Source: a virus. From it: DNA of 31,999 bases. Location: positions 1 to 31,999 of IMG/VR virus record IMGVR_UViG_3300050025_000333; one strand, written 5' to 3'. Positions 29,380 through 31,999 of this stretch are shown here, piece by piece (position 1 is the first letter of the stretch; every line of letters begins with the position of its first letter). The position numbers were made by a program, and so were the translations under genes. The notes under the pieces were generated by a model. The model did not search any database. It was given only the letters and a program-made list of their open reading frames with translations, and was not told the DNA's origin.

Positions 29380-29769
29380 ATGGCAAAAAAGCAAGTTCAA
29401 AAGTATTTCGGAGATTGGTCAGACCACGAAGGTATGGCTAGCGATTGGTCCGAAAGTAAATATAACTATGACACTAAAAAGTACAATCATGACGCGATAG
29501 ACGGAATGGCAACCGATAAGGAAGTACTTCTTGCCGTTTATGAATACGAAGATTATTCTGGTGACGCTTGGGTTTTGTTTAAGCGCGATGGTAAGCTTTA
29601 TGAGGTATCAGGCGGTCATTGCTCATGTAACGGACTGGAAGGTCAGTGGGAGCCGTCTGAGACTACCTGGAAGACCCTTGCTATGTGCGGCTCTCTACGA
29701 TATCGAGACCAAGGCGCAGATGCCCTATTCCAGGTTTTGCTAACTAAGCACAACAAGAAGCCGAATTGA
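29380..29769 (+). CDS. Unknown acidic, Tyr- and Trp-rich protein
   Basis: A 129-residue protein with a perfect AGGAGG three bases before the ATG (spacer CAAC). Middle: VLLAVYEYEDYSGDAWVLFK then a GGHCSCNGLEGQWEPSETTW segment, conserved-looking, seen in small phage proteins of unknown role. Its stop overlaps the TTG start of the SbcC-like gene (TTGA), so the two are translated together. Strong initiation here may explain the high efficiency needed for the operon. No function can be given. Confidence 0.7.
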   Translation: MAKKQVQKYFGDWSDHEGMASDWSESKYNYDTKKYNHDAIDGMATDKEVLLAVYEYEDYSGDAWVLFKRDGKLYEVSGGHCSCNGLEGQWEPSETTWKTLAMCGSLRYRDQGADALFQVLLTKHNKKPN

Positions 29770-31856
29770 ACTGGATTTACCTAAAACAATTAACGCTAAA
29801 GGACTTTGGACCATTTGAGGGAACTCACGTGGTCCAATTTCCTAAGTCGGGATTCTATCTCATAAGGGGTAAGGTAACCGAAACTGGCGCTGGTTCTGGT
29901 GCTGGTAAGAGCTATTTGTTAAAGGGTATTTCTCATATCTTTGGTGGATGTAAGGACCCAGCTACGGAACTGCAAAGTTGGTTTACTGAAGACCCGCCTA
30001 GTGTGTCTGCTGTTTTAGAAACGTCAAAGGGCGATATCACTGTAGGTAGGTGTAAGGGTTTGTCGATTTCTGGCGACATGTATGCTAATATAATCAAAGG
30101 TAAGTCCGCAGAACCAGAACTGGATAACCTATTCGGCATGGATGAAGAGTCTAGGGCTATTTGCACCTATCGAGGCCAACGTAAGCCGGGTTTGTTCCTG
30201 TCCCTATCCGACGAAAAGAAAAAGACCTTCCTGTGGAACCTGTTGGAGCTAGGCGCTTACGAAAAAGTAGCCAACGCAGCACAAGAAAAAGCCAAGAAAC
30301 TAGAGGCAGAGCTTAACACCCAGTCGTCTCAAGTAGATTTTTGTTTTAGTGCGTTAGTACAAGGTAAAGAGTCGCTAAATATGGCAGAATTGGCTCTCGG
30401 AGCTATTCAACCATTTGACGCAGAAGCACTTAAAACAATCAAGGCTAGGATAGAAGGCACCAGAAGCGACATAGAGTTTAAGCAAACAATAGTCGAGACC
30501 ACCAAGAGCCAGTCTACAATCGAGGCTGATGCTGTCCTGGAAGGCAACAGGTCGAAGGTAAAGAGGGTATTAGGGGTAAAGGAGCCGGTAGAGGTAACGG
30601 GCCTAAAAACGAACCTTGAACTGATTAGGAAGGCCTTAGACGAAGCTAAGCAAAAAGATTCTGCGGCCAGACTACAAATAGAAAAACAACGCGGCGAATT
30701 ATTATCTTCAATTACCTTTTTGAAGACCACCGTAGCCAACCGTATCAAAATTCAAAAAGACCTTGATACTGCCTGGGCTAGACAAAAGACCCTTTCCAGC
30801 CAAAAATGCTCAGAATGTAAAAGGGAATGGGTTGGCTCTGATGCCGAGGCCGCGTTAGCTACTGTTAAGCAAAATATTCTAGGGTTTCAAGAGGCTTTAG
30901 TTGATATTCAGATTAAGGAAGAAGAATTAGCTGGCCAGACCTTAAAGCTACAGGAGATTAAGAGTCCTGAGGTAGACCCAAACATTGACGCTCTACAGAA
31001 GAACCTGTTAGCTATTACTGAAAAGATCAAGAAGACGACCGAAGCCTTTGAAACCGCAAAGCGAAGTGAGCTAAATCGCCTGGAACAAGAAGAAAAGAAG
31101 GTCAAAGAAGAGTTTGCTCAAAAGTTGGCATTGGATTTGCAAGAAGTAACCACAAAAATCTCCAAGTTACAGGAAGCTCTACGAAGCGATTTAAGCGAAG
31201 AACAACGACTGATAGGCCTCAAGTCCCAGGCTGACATCAAAAAGGCCGTGGTGAACGAGAGAAGCGTTCTAGTAGAGTCTTTAGAGGCGTCCCACAAGGC
31301 TGCAATCGAAAAACGAGACCAAACTAGGAAGTCTTTGAGTTTAGAGAAGGATATTGTGGCTCTGGTAGGTCGCCAGGGGTTTCTCGGAAATATTGTGGAA
31401 GAAATCTTGGTAGAGATTGCCGCCGATGCTAATGAGATTCTTGCTCAGGTTGCTAACGTGCGTCATTTAAGTGTCGACTTTGAAACAGAACGGGTGGCTA
31501 AGACCACCGGCAATGTAGACGCTAAGATTACCTTAGCTGTTTATTCCAGGGGCAGGCGGGTTTCTTTTACTTCTGGGATATCGGGGGGTATGCAGGTTGC
31601 TTTAGAATTAGCTTTAGACCTAGCTGTAGGGGATGTGGTTTCGAGGCGTAGAGGTAGTTATCCTGGGTGGATTATTTTGGACGAATCTCTTGATGGTCTT
31701 GGTGGCCCGGATAAGGAGTCGTGCCTTGAAATGTTGCAAAATCACTCTGGAGACCGGCTAATTCTAGTTGTTGACCATGACGCAAGCTTCCAAGGATTAT
31801 TTAATTCCGTTATCGAAGTAGAAATGACTGACGGTAGATCAAAAATCGTGGTATAA
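29766..31856 (+). CDS. SbcC/Rad50-like ATPase
   Basis: A 696-residue SMC-type ATPase that works with a Mre11/SbcD nuclease on DNA ends. Walker A GAGSGAGKS at 41-49; coiled coils at about 170-340 and 360-530 flanking a zinc hook CSEC at 348-351; signature SGISGGMQ at 603-610; Walker B WIILDE at 635-640 with SLDGLG (D-loop); VVDHD at 668-672 (H-loop). Shorter than bacterial SbcC (about 1000), close to T4 gp46. TTG start at 29766 overlaps the preceding stop. The partner SbcD-like gene is at 17547-18542 on the other strand. Confidence 0.9.
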   Translation: MNWIYLKQLTLKDFGPFEGTHVVQFPKSGFYLIRGKVTETGAGSGAGKSYLLKGISHIFGGCKDPATELQSWFTEDPPSVSAVLETSKGDITVGRCKGLSISGDMYANIIKGKSAEPELDNLFGMDEESRAICTYRGQRKPGLFLSLSDEKKKTFLWNLLELGAYEKVANAAQEKAKKLEAELNTQSSQVDFCFSALVQGKESLNMAELALGAIQPFDAEALKTIKARIEGTRSDIEFKQTIVETTKSQSTIEADAVLEGNRSKVKRVLGVKEPVEVTGLKTNLELIRKALDEAKQKDSAARLQIEKQRGELLSSITFLKTTVANRIKIQKDLDTAWARQKTLSSQKCSECKREWVGSDAEAALATVKQNILGFQEALVDIQIKEEELAGQTLKLQEIKSPEVDPNIDALQKNLLAITEKIKKTTEAFETAKRSELNRLEQEEKKVKEEFAQKLALDLQEVTTKISKLQEALRSDLSEEQRLIGLKSQADIKKAVVNERSVLVESLEASHKAAIEKRDQTRKSLSLEKDIVALVGRQGFLGNIVEEILVEIAADANEILAQVANVRHLSVDFETERVAKTTGNVDAKITLAVYSRGRRVSFTSGISGGMQVALELALDLAVGDVVSRRRGSYPGWIILDESLDGLGGPDKESCLEMLQNHSGDRLILVVDHDASFQGLFNSVIEVEMTDGRSKIVV

Positions 31857-31868
31857 TACGGAGTTCAA

Positions 31869-31999
31869 ATGGCAGATTTTTGCAAACAATGTTCAATCGA
31901 TAACTTTGGTGACGACTATGGAGACCACAAGGGTCATTCAACACCAGAAGATACCAAAAACGGATTATACGCAAATGTAATCTGTGAGGGGTGTGGATT
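31869..31999 (+). CDS. Start of a zinc-ribbon gene, cut by the window end
   Basis: ATG at 31869, twelve bases after the SbcC-like stop, with GGAG six bases upstream. The visible 43 residues (MADFCKQCSIDNFGDDYGDH start) have CKQC at 5-8 and CEGCG near 39, a four-cysteine zinc ribbon. The end lies outside the window. TATAAT at 31852-31857 is a possible -10 but no good -35 is found. Such small CxxC...CxxC proteins are common in phages; function unknown. Confidence 0.6.
   Translation, partial: MADFCKQCSIDNFGDDYGDHKGHSTPEDTKNGLYANVICEGCG

Overview
This window is a piece of the genome of a large tailed double-stranded DNA bacteriophage (Caudoviricetes type). The large terminase, the intein-bearing portal protein, the Mu F-like head protein, ThyX, the sigma-like factor, the GroEL-type chaperonin, the SbcC/SbcD-like pair, the tRNAs and the tightly packed small unknown genes all fit a lytic phage with its own nucleotide, repair and folding functions. 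The host cannot be named from the sequence.

Layout. 1-7307 (+): about 25 small, mostly unrecognised genes (zinc-ribbon proteins, short membrane proteins), a lytic transglycosylase, a cytidine-deaminase-like enzyme, an alanine-repeat protein and a tRNA-Asn/tRNA-Val cluster that ends in a cloverleaf-shaped RNA of unknown kind. 7295-13499 (-): an unusual HNH/endonuclease VII protein with two nuclease domains, a Mu F-like head protein, a 1154-residue portal with a LAGLIDADG intein, and an unknown probable structural protein. 13517-14344 (+): a short island with its own promoter, coding for a small protein and a DUF3307-like membrane protein. 14346-25813 (-): terminase large subunit, a probable small subunit, SbcD-like phosphoesterase, small unknowns (one perhaps a co-chaperonin), a sigma-70-like factor that stops in region 4, ThyX with an inserted zinc finger, a second Zn-ribbon/endonuclease VII protein, an SF2 helicase and two probable replication-initiation proteins. 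25814-26179 is the divergent control region. 26180-31999 (+): GroEL-like chaperonin, a third Zn-ribbon/endonuclease VII protein, a zinc-ribbon protein, a cluster of tRNA and structured RNA, an unknown protein, an SbcC/Rad50-like ATPase and a truncated gene.

The most striking signal is a repeated promoter design: TTGAC(A/T) or TTGC, a 16-17 base spacer, a TAnnnT-like -10 box and then only 6-7 bases before an ATG, often followed by GAAAAC. It occurs eleven times on both strands, with 34-36 bases from the first base of the -35 box to the ATG. Transcription should then begin at, or within a base or two of, the start codon, so these would be leaderless mRNAs. Other genes of the same phage have ordinary Shine-Dalgarno starts.

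A second theme is a family of three nucleases whose N-terminal halves are arrays of zinc-ribbon units repeated about every 55 residues (3, 4 and 3 units), plus a stand-alone gene coding for one unit. Gene function is well supported for the terminase, intein, ThyX, helicase, chaperonin, nucleases, SbcC/SbcD, transglycosylase and deaminase. Most small genes remain of unknown function.
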